A stretch of DNA of 64,000 nucleotides from JAVKMO01 sp031539345 (GCA_031539345.1 JAVKMO010000027.1:137687-201686); one strand, 5' to 3'. Shown: positions 53,786 through 64,000, numbered from the stretch's first letter. Notes: generated by a model from the sequence alone, not told the origin. Numbers and translations: made by a program.

Positions 53786-55714
53786 ATGAAATATAAAATC
53801 AGAATTATCTCGTTTGCGATTAGTTTATTTGTATTTGTTAGTACGCAAGCACAAAACACAAGCGATACGACAAGCACTAAACAAACAATAAAAATTGTTC
53901 ACGCAGACGTGTTAGCACAAGAAATGGGAACGTGTATGCTTGAAGGAATTTCACAACCATGCGAATTTCAAGTCTTAAAAGGAAATGTGCTTTTAAGCAT
54001 AGACCAAACGATGATTTATGCCGACAGTTTAAGAATTAACAAAGTAGAAAAAAAATTTGAAGCGTTTAGAAAAGTTCACATTATCGACAATCAAACAACA
54101 CATTTTTATGGCGAAAGATTATTGTATATAGGGAAAGAAAAAAAAATGTGGATGTATAATAAAGTCAAGGTGATAAATAAAAATGACACTTTATTTACAG
54201 ATGAACTTTTGTATGACAAACAAAAAGGGATTACGTATTATTTTAAGAAAGGAGAAATTCATTCTGCAGGTGCTGTTATTAAAAGTGTTGATGCAATTTA
54301 TTTTGTGAAAGAAAAAAAAACTATTCTTAAACATAACGTTGTGATTACAGATTCGGCGTTTACAATTTATGCTGACTCCGTAGAATATGTCAACCAAGAA
54401 GAGCGTTTAAAAACAATCAAATTTATCAGTTTGACAAAAATCATATTGGACAAAGGGCAATTGATTTTTACGAAAAATGGTTTTTATGATGTGTTAAACA
54501 ATAAAATTACACTCTATGATTATTCAAAAATAATAGACAAAGAAAGTATCTATACAGCACAAACTTTTTTTTACAACACAAAAACAAAAACGGGTTTTGC
54601 TTATACAAATTTTATGTTGTTGGATACGCTTAATCATTTTGCATTAAAAGCCGACACTGTTTATTTTAATCAAAACAACCAATCTGTGCATGCCAACACA
54701 AATTGTGCAGGTAGAATGTTGAATCAAGAAGGCGAAACCATTTATTTTAAAGCCGATACAATTGTGTCAGCACAATTGTTATTTACACAATTAGATAGTT
54801 TAAAAAAGGCAAAGCCGGTTATAGTTGTAGAAAAAAAACTAAGCGAAATTTTACAGGATACAATACAGCAGAATAAGTCAAAATTGAGCAAAAATAAAAA
54901 TGCAAAAAAGAAAGACCTTATAGAAAACACGATCGCTAAAAACCCAATTAAGTTAAAAGATAGCCTACAAAAAAAAGATACACTCAAAAGAATAGATACC
55001 GCCAATCGAATAGAAATTGGAAATGATTTAGCAACGACAACAACACACGAACGCAAACAACATAAGACAGATTCATCTGCTTTGTATCGTTATATCAAAG
55101 CCTATCACCACGTAAAATTTTTTAAAGATTCTGCACAAGCCGCTTGCGACAGTTTTTGGTATGATGATATTGACAGTGTTTTTGAATTTATGCAAACGCC
55201 GGTTTTTTGGTTTAATGCGATGCAACTAACAGGCATAAAAATTGGTGCTTATGTCAATCAGAAGAAAATTGATTCAATTGTTGCCGAAAAAGACGTGCTG
55301 ACAGTAGAACACCTGCGAGACGATTTTTACAATCAAACGCAAGCTGATGAAATGACGTTTCAATTAGATAGCAATAAAATCAAAAAAATAGACGGAAAAG
55401 GAAATGTGATTACGCATTATTTTTTAGAAGATAAAGACAAAAAAATAACAGGCATGAATCGTATGGAGGCAAAAAAAATGCGGATCAATTTTGAGAAACA
55501 AAAAGCCAAATTGATTCGTTATTTTATTGATGTCAAAGGAAAAATGTATCCGATTAAAAAGCTGTTAAAGAAGGAAGCCTATTTGGAAAAATTTGCTTGG
55601 CACGATTCATTGCGTCCAAAATCAAAACAAGAGTTTATTAGCGATACGAGTAAAATTCGTTTACCTGTATCGGCAGATTTTCGAATTTTAGCACCGTTTC
55701 AATTTTATCCTTAA
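53786..55714 (+). CDS. OstA-like (LptA-type) exported protein
   Basis: About 642 residues from the ATG at 53786; another ATG at 53774 gives a less typical signal peptide. Signal MKYKIRIISFAISLFVFVST, then the OstA repeat architecture: LKGNVLLSIDQTMIYADSLR and IYADSVEYVNQEERLK are the conserved D/Y strand pattern. It should be a periplasmic LPS-transport or LPS-binding protein. Bacteroidota versions are unusually long, as here. recO starts 3 bases after its stop. Confidence 0.88.
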   Translation: MKYKIRIISFAISLFVFVSTQAQNTSDTTSTKQTIKIVHADVLAQEMGTCMLEGISQPCEFQVLKGNVLLSIDQTMIYADSLRINKVEKKFEAFRKVHIIDNQTTHFYGERLLYIGKEKKMWMYNKVKVINKNDTLFTDELLYDKQKGITYYFKKGEIHSAGAVIKSVDAIYFVKEKKTILKHNVVITDSAFTIYADSVEYVNQEERLKTIKFISLTKIILDKGQLIFTKNGFYDVLNNKITLYDYSKIIDKESIYTAQTFFYNTKTKTGFAYTNFMLLDTLNHFALKADTVYFNQNNQSVHANTNCAGRMLNQEGETIYFKADTIVSAQLLFTQLDSLKKAKPVIVVEKKLSEILQDTIQQNKSKLSKNKNAKKKDLIENTIAKNPIKLKDSLQKKDTLKRIDTANRIEIGNDLATTTTHERKQHKTDSSALYRYIKAYHHVKFFKDSAQAACDSFWYDDIDSVFEFMQTPVFWFNAMQLTGIKIGAYVNQKKIDSIVAEKDVLTVEHLRDDFYNQTQADEMTFQLDSNKIKKIDGKGNVITHYFLEDKDKKITGMNRMEAKKMRINFEKQKAKLIRYFIDVKGKMYPIKKLLKKEAYLEKFAWHDSLRPKSKQEFISDTSKIRLPVSADFRILAPFQFYP

Positions 55715-55717
55715 ACG

Positions 55718-56419
55718 ATGTTGCTTTCGACAAAAAGTATTGTATTGAAGTGTATTAAATATGGTGAAAGCACAATGATTTGCCATGTTTTAACAGAAGC
55801 TTTTGGGCGAGAAAGTTTTATTGTGAATATTTCAAAAAAAAAATCAAACCATAGTTTCTATCAGCCGGGCAATTTGCTTTTGCTCCATTTAGATTACAAC
55901 GAATTGAAAAAGATTCACCGCATTAAAGAGGCAGAATGGCATTTTATTTATCAACAGACGCATCAAAATATATCGAAAAATTGTGTCGCTATGTTTGTAA
56001 TTGATGTGGTAACGCAAAGTATTTCTCATCCAGAAAAAAATGCAGAACTCTTTGATTTTATTCTTGAAACACTTTTGTGGAATGACGAAGCATCTGCTGA
56101 TTATGTAAAAAATATTCCACTCTATTTTGTGTATTTTTTTCTCAAATTATTGGGACATGATTTTTCTTTTGATTTAACAAAAGACATTGTGCGGCAGCAA
56201 AACTTACAAGGTGTAAATGAAGTAGAAATAGCCCAAACTATTGCACAATTAGATGCTGTTTCTGAATCAAAAAATTGGGCGTTTTTCTCGGTTATGCCTT
56301 TGCAACGAAAAGCCTTATTTGATATTTTACTTTGGCATTTTTCATACTTGGTTCCCAATTTTAAAACACCGCCATCTTTGCGTATTATCAAAACAATTCT
56401 GTATGATGTTGAGGCTTAA
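55718..56419 (+). CDS. recO: DNA repair protein RecO
   Basis: 233 residues. N-terminal OB fold (TKSIVLKCIKYGESTMICHVL, GRESFIVN) and a helical C-terminus. RecO loads RecA on SSB-coated gaps with RecR. The C-terminal zinc-binding cysteines are not visible. Overlaps the 3' end of the convergent glycosyltransferase gene by 4 bases. Confidence 0.9.
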   Translation: MLLSTKSIVLKCIKYGESTMICHVLTEAFGRESFIVNISKKKSNHSFYQPGNLLLLHLDYNELKKIHRIKEAEWHFIYQQTHQNISKNCVAMFVIDVVTQSISHPEKNAELFDFILETLLWNDEASADYVKNIPLYFVYFFLKLLGHDFSFDLTKDIVRQQNLQGVNEVEIAQTIAQLDAVSESKNWAFFSVMPLQRKALFDILLWHFSYLVPNFKTPPSLRIIKTILYDVEA

Positions 56420-58134
56420 ACTCCTTCATTCCAAAAAGGATCGGGCAGTTGCTGTTGCCATTTTTGAAAGAAAAAATCTAATTCTTGTTTTTGCCTTTTT
56501 GCTTTTGTGATATTGTGTAAATCAAACCCACGAGATAAAGATTCGTGGTGATACAAAATTGCATGAGGCGTGATGAGATTTCTTTTTTTGAGTTGTCCTA
56601 ATTTAAAACAGAGGTCAATGTCATTACAAATTATTTTAAAATGCTTTTCGTCTAAACCGTTTGCTTGTTCATAATCCTGCTTTTTAATCATTAAACAAGC
56701 CCCTGTCAAAGCACTTACGCTGTGTGTAGAAAAAAGGCTATTCATTCTTACAGATGCGTTTGCACTTGCGTTTAAAAAAGGATGAATGATATGTTGCTGT
56801 TTTGTAATGGCAACGCCGCAATGTTGTATTGTTCCATTCGCATATAAAAGCTTTGCACCAACAATGCCAACGTCGGCTTGTTGGCATAAAACCAACATTT
56901 CATCTATCCAATTTGGGGTAATAATTTCTGTATCGTTGTTTAATAAAAGCACAATTTCGCCCTTGCTTTTTCTCACACCTTCATTATTTAGAGCCGAATA
57001 ATTAAATGTAGATGCTGAAAAATCAATAATACGAATACGTTTGTCTTTTTTTATTGTTTTGTAGTAAGCAAAAATGTTTTCATCGGTGCTATTGTTTTCT
57101 ACAATAATGATTTCATAATTTGAATACGTTGTTTTTGCTAAAATCGAATCTATGCAACGTGTGAAAATTTCTGTACTGTTTTTATTGCCAATAATAATGC
57201 TCACGAGAGGAGAGTGGAGTAAAGCATAATTGATTTTAAAAACATTTTGAATAGACGTTGAAACAACTTCAGCTTTAATGTTTTGCCTTGTGAAATGAGC
57301 TTCTAATACTTCTCTATTTGCGTGTAATAAAACAGATGATGACGCTGATGAATAGAGCGTTTTTTGTATATGAACAATTTGTGTTGTAGCTTCGCTTGCA
57401 CGTAATAACAAGTCGTATTGCTGGCTTGAAGGCAAGGATGTATTGAAGCCATGTAGCTGATGAAAAAAGTTTTTTTTAATTAAAAAAACGGTTCCTATAT
57501 AATTCTGCGTTCTTAAAAGTTCGATACAAAATGCAGGTTTAAGAAAAAATTGTTTGACCTGTTTTTGTTGTTCATCGGTTGCATATTCATCTGCATAAAT
57601 GAGGTCAGCATGTCTGTTTTTTTTGCAAAATGAAACCCATTCTTGCAAACCTATTGTGGGCAATAAAACATCGCCAGCGCCCATAAATAATACATATTCA
57701 CCTTGTGCAATCTCTGCACCGGTATTTAAAGCATCAATCAAATTTTTGTGTGAATAAGGAAAATGCTTTGGCGTGTTTTCATATTGATAAGGTAGCACAA
57801 CGATGTCATTTGTTCCAACCAAAATTATTTCGCAATGCGTGTAGTATTGATTTTGAATTGAGGCTATTGTTTGTTCTGTTTGAGCAAGATTTTCGCTATC
57901 ATAATGAATGAGAATACTAATCAGCGGTGCATGGCTGAATGTTTTTATAGGGTGTTTGTTGATATAATATTTGAGCCATTTTTGATACTCAACAGATTGG
58001 TGTAAAGACATTGAATTCAGCTTTGTTCTCATTTTTGAATATCCAGAACGTAAGCCCCAAACCCTTATATAAACAATCAGCTTGGCGATATTTTTAAAAT
58101 TAAAAATTGCCTTACAAAAACTTTTGACTTTCAT
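56416..58134 (-). CDS. Glycosyltransferase family 2 protein
   Basis: 572 residues from the ATG at 58134. Two GT-A-like regions: a first incomplete one (APLISILIHYDSENLAQTEQ, ADLIYADEY) and a complete C-terminal domain with VSIIIGNKNSTEIFTRCIDS, YEIIIVENNSTDENIF, LLLNNDTEIITPNWIDEM and LTGACLMIKK. Like rhamnosyltransferase/RfbF-type enzymes with tandem GT domains, it likely builds a polysaccharide or LPS side chain. No other polysaccharide genes are adjacent. Confidence 0.93.
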   Translation of the reverse strand: MKVKSFCKAIFNFKNIAKLIVYIRVWGLRSGYSKMRTKLNSMSLHQSVEYQKWLKYYINKHPIKTFSHAPLISILIHYDSENLAQTEQTIASIQNQYYTHCEIILVGTNDIVVLPYQYENTPKHFPYSHKNLIDALNTGAEIAQGEYVLFMGAGDVLLPTIGLQEWVSFCKKNRHADLIYADEYATDEQQKQVKQFFLKPAFCIELLRTQNYIGTVFLIKKNFFHQLHGFNTSLPSSQQYDLLLRASEATTQIVHIQKTLYSSASSSVLLHANREVLEAHFTRQNIKAEVVSTSIQNVFKINYALLHSPLVSIIIGNKNSTEIFTRCIDSILAKTTYSNYEIIIVENNSTDENIFAYYKTIKKDKRIRIIDFSASTFNYSALNNEGVRKSKGEIVLLLNNDTEIITPNWIDEMLVLCQQADVGIVGAKLLYANGTIQHCGVAITKQQHIIHPFLNASANASVRMNSLFSTHSVSALTGACLMIKKQDYEQANGLDEKHFKIICNDIDLCFKLGQLKKRNLITPHAILYHHESLSRGFDLHNITKAKRQKQELDFFFQKWQQQLPDPFWNEGV

Positions 58135-58221
58135 TTTAATACACAATCAATACAATAAAACATGGCGTGAAACTATTTATCTACGACAAACATTCACTTC
58201 TTGTTTTTGATAGTTTATGGT

Positions 58222-59499
58222 TTAGTTTTTTAAAAGAGTATATCCAATATTGCATTGAAGACATCGTTGTTGTGAGCAATAATTTTTATACAATTGAATT
58301 AGTGCTTGGCTTTCGTTTGCTTTTTTAATCTTTAAATTAAAGGCATTGAAAGTTTTTGTGATACTGTTTTCTTCGGCATGAATTTCTTCTAACCAAGTCA
58401 TTGCTTTGTCGCATAGAGAATTGTTTTTCATCATGCGTCCATACATAAACAACATAGGAATAATCGTATTGATAAGAATGTTTTCAATCAATTGTTGCCC
58501 TATTTTTTTTGTGCTGATTTTTGTGCTTGGTTTATTCAATACATAATGATTGTCAAAATAATGATGAATTGTACAGTCAAATAAAGTGAAGATGTCTTTG
58601 CTTTTTTGAGTTGCTATAATTTGAGAAAACAAATGCACTGATTGATGAATGAGTGCTGCCATTTGGGCTAATCTTATTGTTGGAAAATTTGCTGGCAACA
58701 TACGACCAAATTGAATTTGGCTTGTTGCATTTACAAGTTGATATTTTTGTTTCAAATAGTCATATTCTTTTTTCCATACTGTTGTTGTTTCATCGGCATT
58801 GGGTTCGTTGAGTAAATTAGCTTGCCCTAATAACACCGCATAAATGGCGTCTTCGCTATGTTTGTTTTTTGCAAAAATTCTGATGTCTGTTTTTTTTGCA
58901 ATTTCTTCAAAGCAATTTTCGTTGATGCTATATCCAAAATTTTTCATCAATACAATAAAAAATACTTGTTCCCAATGTTGGTCAAATTCGTTGAGCAGGG
59001 TAGTGATTTTTTCGGTTTTTGCTTCCAATCTTTCCACGACCAATTTGTCAAAAAAAGCATACAGTGTAAATTCTGACGGCGGTTTTTGCAACCATAATTC
59101 TTGACATAAAATGGGCGTTTTTTTATTCATTAACTGTTCGTAGCGGTTTAATAAAACCTTCGCAACAAAACCTTGTAATTCAAGTACAGGAATGTTTTTA
59201 TGTACATTTTGCATTGCATCATATTGCCATACAATGTGTAAAATTACATTTTTGTAATGTGGATTTTTGTCGTGCTTATGCTTATGCCATAGCTTGCTTT
59301 CTAAATCAATTTCAATACTTCCAATTAAGATAATTTGGTCTATTTTTATTTTCGCTTCTAAAAAATCTGGACCAGCATTTTTATTCAATTGTCCAACAGA
59401 AATAATCTCTATCGCCTGATTTTCTGTTGTGTATAATGCTTGTTGAAACAGTTGATATTGCCAAATAAATTGTAATAAACGCTCGTCAGGATATTGCAT
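58222..59499 (-). CDS. DUF2851 family protein
   Basis: About 425 residues from the ATG at 59499; a TTG upstream keeps the frame open for 12 more codons. The N-terminal LLQFIWQYQLF and VGQLNKNAGPDFLEAKIKID are diagnostic, as is GSIEIDLESKLWHKHKHDKNPHYKNVILHIV, a segment resembling a nuclease-like core. C-terminal cysteines CLQCNIG. Function unknown. Confidence 0.93.
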   Translation of the reverse strand: MQYPDERLLQFIWQYQLFQQALYTTENQAIEIISVGQLNKNAGPDFLEAKIKIDQIILIGSIEIDLESKLWHKHKHDKNPHYKNVILHIVWQYDAMQNVHKNIPVLELQGFVAKVLLNRYEQLMNKKTPILCQELWLQKPPSEFTLYAFFDKLVVERLEAKTEKITTLLNEFDQHWEQVFFIVLMKNFGYSINENCFEEIAKKTDIRIFAKNKHSEDAIYAVLLGQANLLNEPNADETTTVWKKEYDYLKQKYQLVNATSQIQFGRMLPANFPTIRLAQMAALIHQSVHLFSQIIATQKSKDIFTLFDCTIHHYFDNHYVLNKPSTKISTKKIGQQLIENILINTIIPMLFMYGRMMKNNSLCDKAMTWLEEIHAEENSITKTFNAFNLKIKKANESQALIQLYKNYCSQQRCLQCNIGYTLLKN

Positions 59500-59864
59500 T
59501 GTAGTCTTGTTTTTGTAAAAAATAACAGTGTCCAATCAAAGCTAAGCCCTCACTTTTAATTACCCCTTTTTATCAGCTAACAGCCCCCTGTTGATTAAAC
59601 GCATAGAAAGACACTATAACAAAGGTTTACGCATTTTTTGCCAAACAAATTTTTAAAACCCAAATCTGTAAAAGGGTTGAGGTATTTTGCTTTCATGGCA
59701 TTCTTTCTATTGTGGTGATACACGAATGTAAAAACAATTTTAGTGTGAACTGTAAAAATCAAATGCCTTTTTTGCTCAAAACCTTTTTTCTATGTTGTAA
59801 ATTTTTAGGCTTTTATTTTAATATTGAAACCATTAATATTTTTTCTTCATTTTAAACTTTTTGT
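59500..59864. other. Non-coding stretch upstream of DUF2851 and the FISUMP gene
   Basis: 365 bases, AT-rich, divergent promoter region between DUF2851 and the FISUMP gene. No RNA or hairpin seen; TAAATTTT near 59800 is a possible -7 element for the plus-strand gene. Confidence 0.5.
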
Positions 59865-60527
59865 ATGATTAACGCACAATACAATACAACACGACCATTA
59901 AAAAATAAGGTCGAACAAGCTAATTCAAAAACTTTATTTGCGAGCGTTTTTCTGAAGACGTTTTTATTTTTTGTGCTCTTTATAGTAGGCTTTTTTTACG
60001 CTTGTATACAAAAAGACACGACCACAACAGCTAATCAAATTACCATCAATGGTAAACTTTATAAAACTGTTGTCATCGGCACACAAACTTGGATGGCAGA
60101 AAATCTCAATGATGCGAGCAGCACAGCAGGTATAAGTGTTTGTTACAATAATAGCCAAGACTCTTGTGCGAAATATGGTAGGTTGTATGATTGGGATGCA
60201 GCGATGAATATCGATAGAAAAATAGCGGGTTGGCATTTACCTACTCCTGAAGAGTGGAACATATTAGCCAATGCTTTAGGCGGAGCAGCTAGTGCTGGCA
60301 CAAAAATGAAAGTAGGCGGTTCTTCTGGATTTAACGCTCTTTTTGCTGGCTTCCAAACTGGTGATGGCTATTCAGACGGTATAGGAGACTTCACCGACTT
60401 TTGGTCATCGACGTCGGTTGGTTCTAGTAGTGCTTGGAATACGTACATCAACAGCGGAAATGAAAACCTCTACACCGCCAGTAATAATACGAGTCGCCGT
60501 TTTTCTGTCCGTTTAATCAAGGATTGA
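59865..60527 (+). CDS. FISUMP-domain lipoprotein
   Basis: 220 residues. A charged N-terminus of ~30 residues precedes a hydrophobic segment ending FFYAC, a lipoprotein signal. The rest is the Fibrobacter succinogenes major paralogous domain: VVIGTQTWMAENLND, YGRLYDWDAAMN, GWHLPTPEEWNILANALGG and DFWSSTSVGSSSAWNTYINS. These are surface lipoproteins with a C-type-lectin-like region; binding partner unknown. Confidence 0.94.
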   Translation: MINAQYNTTRPLKNKVEQANSKTLFASVFLKTFLFFVLFIVGFFYACIQKDTTTTANQITINGKLYKTVVIGTQTWMAENLNDASSTAGISVCYNNSQDSCAKYGRLYDWDAAMNIDRKIAGWHLPTPEEWNILANALGGAASAGTKMKVGGSSGFNALFAGFQTGDGYSDGIGDFTDFWSSTSVGSSSAWNTYINSGNENLYTASNNTSRRFSVRLIKD

Positions 60528-60695
60528 TATTTGTCTTTTTGATTTTTGAAAAACCCAATTCCTCCAAAGGCGTGGAGTACTTTAATACTGAGCTTGGTGC
60601 AAATAATGTACAAATAGTATGTATCAGAAACTGTTGTGAAAAAGGTAATAAAGAAGAGAAATTACATTCTGTGAAGAGAAATCACATGCTGTTTT

Positions 60696-63600
60696 CTATT
60701 CCTCTTTTGCGTCATTCAAATGATTTTTCTTTTGTTCGGTTAGTACATATAAAATCGGCAATACAAACAAGGTTAAAAATGTGGCAATGAACAAACCGCC
60801 AATCACCACTGTGGCTAAAGGTCGTTGTACTTCTGCCCCTGCACCTTTGCTTAACGCCATAGGCAAAAACCCTAACGCCGCAACAAATGCAGTCATTAAA
60901 ACGGGACGCAATCTGTTTCTTCCCCCTTCAATAACAAGGTCAAACAATTTGCCTTGCACGTTTTTTTTAAGCGTATTAAATTCTGTTACTAATACAATAC
61001 CATTTAATACTGCCACGCCAAACAGGGCAATAAAACCAACGCCTGCACTAATACTAAACGGTAAGGCTCGCCAGTATAAAAACAAAATTCCGCCCATGGC
61101 AGATAATGGTATGGCTGTATAAATCAGTAGGGCTTGTGATAGTGAGCGAAATGTAAAATAGAGCAATAAAAAAATGACGACAAGTGCAATAGGCACAGCA
61201 ATGCTTAAACCTGTTTTGGCTTCTTTTAAATTCTCAAAAGAACCACCATATTGAATGCGATAACCCAATGGCAGTTTTAATTGTTGTGTTACTTTTTGTT
61301 GCAATTTTTCTACAAGGCTTTCTACGTCTCTGTTTCTAACGTTAAAGGCAACAACGATTCGTCGCTTTGTTGCTTCACGTTGAATTTGATTGACACCATT
61401 TTTTAATTCCACATTTGCCAATTGCCAAAGCGGAATTTGTATGTTTTGATTCGTTGGAATGAGTATGTTTTTAATGTCTTCAATGTTTTTTTTCTGCGTT
61501 TGGGCAAGTCGTACAACGAGTTCAAATTTCCTTTCTCCTTCATAAACAAAGCCTGCTGTTTTGCCTGCAAACGCACTTGTAATGACTGTATTGATGTCAT
61601 TGACGTTAATGTGATATTGTGCCATTGTTTTACGGTTATACGTAATGACAATTTGTGGCATACCGCCAATTGGCTCTACGTACACATCTTTTGCTCCATC
61701 AATATTGTTAACAATTTCGCTTAAAGTTTTTGCAGTTGCCACAAGGCTGTCCAAATTGTCTCCAAAAATTTTACAGCTCACGTCTTGTTTTGTCCCCGTC
61801 ATCAATTCATTAAAACGCATTTGTACAGGATATTGAAAGCCTACGTTAATGCCAGGAACGGTCTCTAATACGGCGCTCATTTTTTCTGTTAATTCTGGAA
61901 AAGTTGTTGCTGATGTCCATTTATTTTTGTCGGATAAAATAATCATCATGTCGGCGGCCTCCATGGGCATAGGGTCAGTAGGCACTTCGCCAGAACCAAT
62001 TTTAGTAACAATTTTTTCTATCTCGGGAAAGTGTTGTAATAAACTGTGAGCTGCTTTTTGTGTATAATCGACACTTGCATTCAAATTACTGCCAGTTAAA
62101 ATTCTCGTGTCTATTGCAAGGTCGCCTTCTTCTAAAGCAGGAATAAATTCTCCGCCAAGTTGTGTGAGCAAAAAAACACATACACAAAATAAAATACTTA
62201 CACACGCCAAAATGGTTTTTGGAATACGCAAAACAAAAGCTAATAAATGCACATATTTTTTATTGATATTGTCCATAATTTTATCAGAGAAATTGTTCTT
62301 TGATGGCACATTCAATAATAATGCACTCATCATGGGAATGTACGTCAGCGATAAAATAAATGCACCCAGCAACGCAAAGGCAACTGTTTGCACCATCGGT
62401 TGAAACATTTTCCCTTCTATGCCTTCTAACATAAAAATGGGTAAATACACAACTAAAATAATGACTTGCCCAAAAACGGCACTGTTCATCATCTTTTGGG
62501 ACGTAGCACCAACGAGCGTATTTCTGTCTTGTTGGTGTAAGTGAAATATATTTTTTGTTTTTTGATGCTGTGTTAATCCGTGCAAAACGGCTTCTACAAT
62601 AATTACAGCACCGTCAATAATTAAACCAAAGTCTAACGCACCAAGACTCATTAAATTGCCGCTCACACCAAAAAGATTCATCATCATAATTGCAAATAGC
62701 ATGGCTAACGGAATGATAGAAGCAACCAAAAGACTTGCTCTAATATTGCCTAAAAAAAAGACCAATACAAAAACGACAATTAAAGCTCCTTCAATTAAAT
62801 TGTTTTCAACTGTACTAATGGCATTATGAACCATTTTTGAACGGTCTAAAAACGCTTCGAGGACAACACCTTCAGGCAATCCTTTTTGTATTTGAGTTAT
62901 TTTTGTTTTGATGTTTTTGATGACTTCATTACTGTTCGCACCTTTTAACATCATCACAATGCCACCACATACTTCGCCTTGATCATTATAGCACATTGCA
63001 CCATAACGTATCGCTCTGCCATAATGCACATCAGCAATGTCTCTAATAAAAAGAGGCACACCATTAGGACGTTTTTTAACAACAATATTTTTAATGTCTT
63101 CTAAAGATTGCAGTAACGCATCTGTTACAATAAACAAAGCACTCGCTTGTTTTTCAATATATGCACCTCCAGCGTTTTGATTGTTTTGTTCTAATGCGGT
63201 AAACACATCGGTCATCGTTAAACCATGCTCTTTTAATTTGTTTGTATATAAAGCAACTTCATATTGTTTAACATCGCCGCCTAAGCTATTCACTTCGGCA
63301 ACGCCTTTGACCATTAACAACTCCCGTTTTACAAACCAATCTTGTAGTGTACGCAAATCTGCATGACTAAATTTTGTTTCATAACCCTCTTTGGCACGTA
63401 ATACATATTGGTAAATTTCTCCAAGCCCTGTTGTAATTGGTCCTAATTCTGGTATGCAAATTTCTTTTGGTATTTGAATTTTTTGTAACCGCTCTGTTAC
63501 TTGTTGCCTCGCCCAATACAAGTCGATATTGTCATTAAAAACAATTGTAACAAGGGATAACCCAAAGCGAGAAAAACTCCGAATTTCTTTTAACCCCGCA

Positions 63601-63827
63601 ATGTTGCTATTGGCGAGTTCTATTGGAGATGTAATCAAACGTTCAATATCTGTTGCAGAATAAGCCGGTGCATTCGAAATAACAAGCACTTGATTGTTGG
63701 TGATGTCAGGAACAGCATCAATGGGCAATTTTGTAGCTTGATAAACGCCCACAATAATCAGGGCAAAAATGCCAAGTGCAATGATGAGTTTGTTATGAAT
63801 GGAAAATTGAATGATTCGATTGAGCAT
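60696..63827 (-). CDS. Heavy-metal efflux RND transporter (CusA/CzcA family)
   Basis: 1043 residues with about 12 membrane helices in two halves. The HME-RND signature DFGLIIDGAVIIVEAVL carries the acidic proton-relay residues of CzcA/CusA, and KLPIDAVPDITNNQVLV is the N-terminal conserved segment. It should export divalent metal or copper/silver ions with a fusion protein and a TolC-type duct. Neither partner lies next to it in this window. CzcA and CusA cannot be told apart by eye. Confidence 0.94.
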   Translation of the reverse strand: MLNRIIQFSIHNKLIIALGIFALIIVGVYQATKLPIDAVPDITNNQVLVISNAPAYSATDIERLITSPIELANSNIAGLKEIRSFSRFGLSLVTIVFNDNIDLYWARQQVTERLQKIQIPKEICIPELGPITTGLGEIYQYVLRAKEGYETKFSHADLRTLQDWFVKRELLMVKGVAEVNSLGGDVKQYEVALYTNKLKEHGLTMTDVFTALEQNNQNAGGAYIEKQASALFIVTDALLQSLEDIKNIVVKKRPNGVPLFIRDIADVHYGRAIRYGAMCYNDQGEVCGGIVMMLKGANSNEVIKNIKTKITQIQKGLPEGVVLEAFLDRSKMVHNAISTVENNLIEGALIVVFVLVFFLGNIRASLLVASIIPLAMLFAIMMMNLFGVSGNLMSLGALDFGLIIDGAVIIVEAVLHGLTQHQKTKNIFHLHQQDRNTLVGATSQKMMNSAVFGQVIILVVYLPIFMLEGIEGKMFQPMVQTVAFALLGAFILSLTYIPMMSALLLNVPSKNNFSDKIMDNINKKYVHLLAFVLRIPKTILACVSILFCVCVFLLTQLGGEFIPALEEGDLAIDTRILTGSNLNASVDYTQKAAHSLLQHFPEIEKIVTKIGSGEVPTDPMPMEAADMMIILSDKNKWTSATTFPELTEKMSAVLETVPGINVGFQYPVQMRFNELMTGTKQDVSCKIFGDNLDSLVATAKTLSEIVNNIDGAKDVYVEPIGGMPQIVITYNRKTMAQYHINVNDINTVITSAFAGKTAGFVYEGERKFELVVRLAQTQKKNIEDIKNILIPTNQNIQIPLWQLANVELKNGVNQIQREATKRRIVVAFNVRNRDVESLVEKLQQKVTQQLKLPLGYRIQYGGSFENLKEAKTGLSIAVPIALVVIFLLLYFTFRSLSQALLIYTAIPLSAMGGILFLYWRALPFSISAGVGFIALFGVAVLNGIVLVTEFNTLKKNVQGKLFDLVIEGGRNRLRPVLMTAFVAALGFLPMALSKGAGAEVQRPLATVVIGGLFIATFLTLFVLPILYVLTEQKKNHLNDAKEE

Positions 63828-63897
63828 AAAAAAGAATTAGGTTTCAAAATTAAAAGGATAAAGAATTCTTTGCAAAACCTATTGTAAAGAAATAAAA

Positions 63898-63905
63898 TAA
63901 TTTTG
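63898..63905 (+). promoter_or_regulatory. -7 element for a gene that runs off the window
   Basis: TAATTTTG matches TAnnTTTG exactly and lies 16 bases before an ATG. The expected -33 TTTG is at 63870, a longer spacing than usual, so the call is tentative. Confidence 0.3.
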
Positions 63906-63921
63906 TAAGAAAAAATATTGT

Positions 63922-64000
63922 ATGAAAAAAGCGATGACCTTTTCAGATGTTTTATTGTTTAGTAACCCGAATAGAAAGCGGAGTAAAACGTACTACAAAT
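63922..64000 (+). CDS. Start of a possible gene cut off by the window end
   Basis: ATG followed by 25 open codons (KKAMTFSDVLLFSNPNRKRS...), running to the last base. Too short to identify. Divergent from the RND pump gene. Confidence 0.3.
   Translation, partial: MKKAMTFSDVLLFSNPNRKRSKTYYK

Overview
The window is chromosomal DNA from a member of the Bacteroidota. The evidence is a SusC/SusD pair, an OstA-type LptA homologue, a FISUMP-domain lipoprotein, a large helix-hairpin-helix/outer-membrane protein, low GC content, and promoters of the TAnnTTTG type with little use of Shine-Dalgarno sites. The gene set (long-tailed RluB, C4 zinc-ribbon protein after Nif3, DUF2851, haem-binding DUF, thiN) fits the Chitinophagales/Sphingobacteriales side best, but genus cannot be read from the sequence.

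Layout. 1-2.6 kb: an XRE regulator with an inverted repeat at its start, then two overlapping genes for an unknown lipoprotein and an unknown exported protein. 2.8-18.3 kb: housekeeping genes (radA, GNAT, aroA, siroheme-type dehydrogenase, VOC protein, membrane glycosyltransferase, HhH/barrel protein, murB, M16-like, rluB with 13 tandem 16-residue repeats, DUF4384-like, TolC). 18.3-22.8 kb: an accessory stretch with two ~310-bp copies of a structured repeat carrying CACAG pentamer tracts, small secreted or membrane proteins, and a cassette of three unfamiliar genes (two-domain acidic-linker protein, coiled-coil protein, possible uracil-DNA-glycosylase-fold protein). 22.9-29.5 kb: guaA, gltX, a SulP-carbonic anhydrase fusion and an NlpE-like lipoprotein. 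29.57-29.93 kb: the RNase P RNA gene, which has no protein-coding signal. 30-34.8 kb: SusD/SusC. 35-46 kb: gyrA, haem-binding protein, thiN, tRNA-Val, purB, leuS, Nif3, zinc-ribbon protein, pyrF. 45.9-50.1 kb: an ABC-2 permease whose last 131 bp are duplicated around an inserted two-gene module, then a type II restriction-modification pair lying against the 3' end of tRNA-Leu, then tRNA-Gly. 50.4-64 kb: bioD, trpS, rlmD, OstA-like, recO, glycosyltransferase 2, DUF2851, FISUMP lipoprotein and a heavy-metal RND pump.

The two accessory islands (18.3-22.8 kb and 46.9-49.8 kb) are the parts most likely to hold something undescribed: the CACAG structured repeat with its neighbouring three-gene cassette, and the inserted two-gene module that resembles a toxin-antitoxin pair. 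Several starts were moved downstream from the longest open frame to the first ATG that matches the protein family. All function calls rest on reading motifs by eye; no database search was run.
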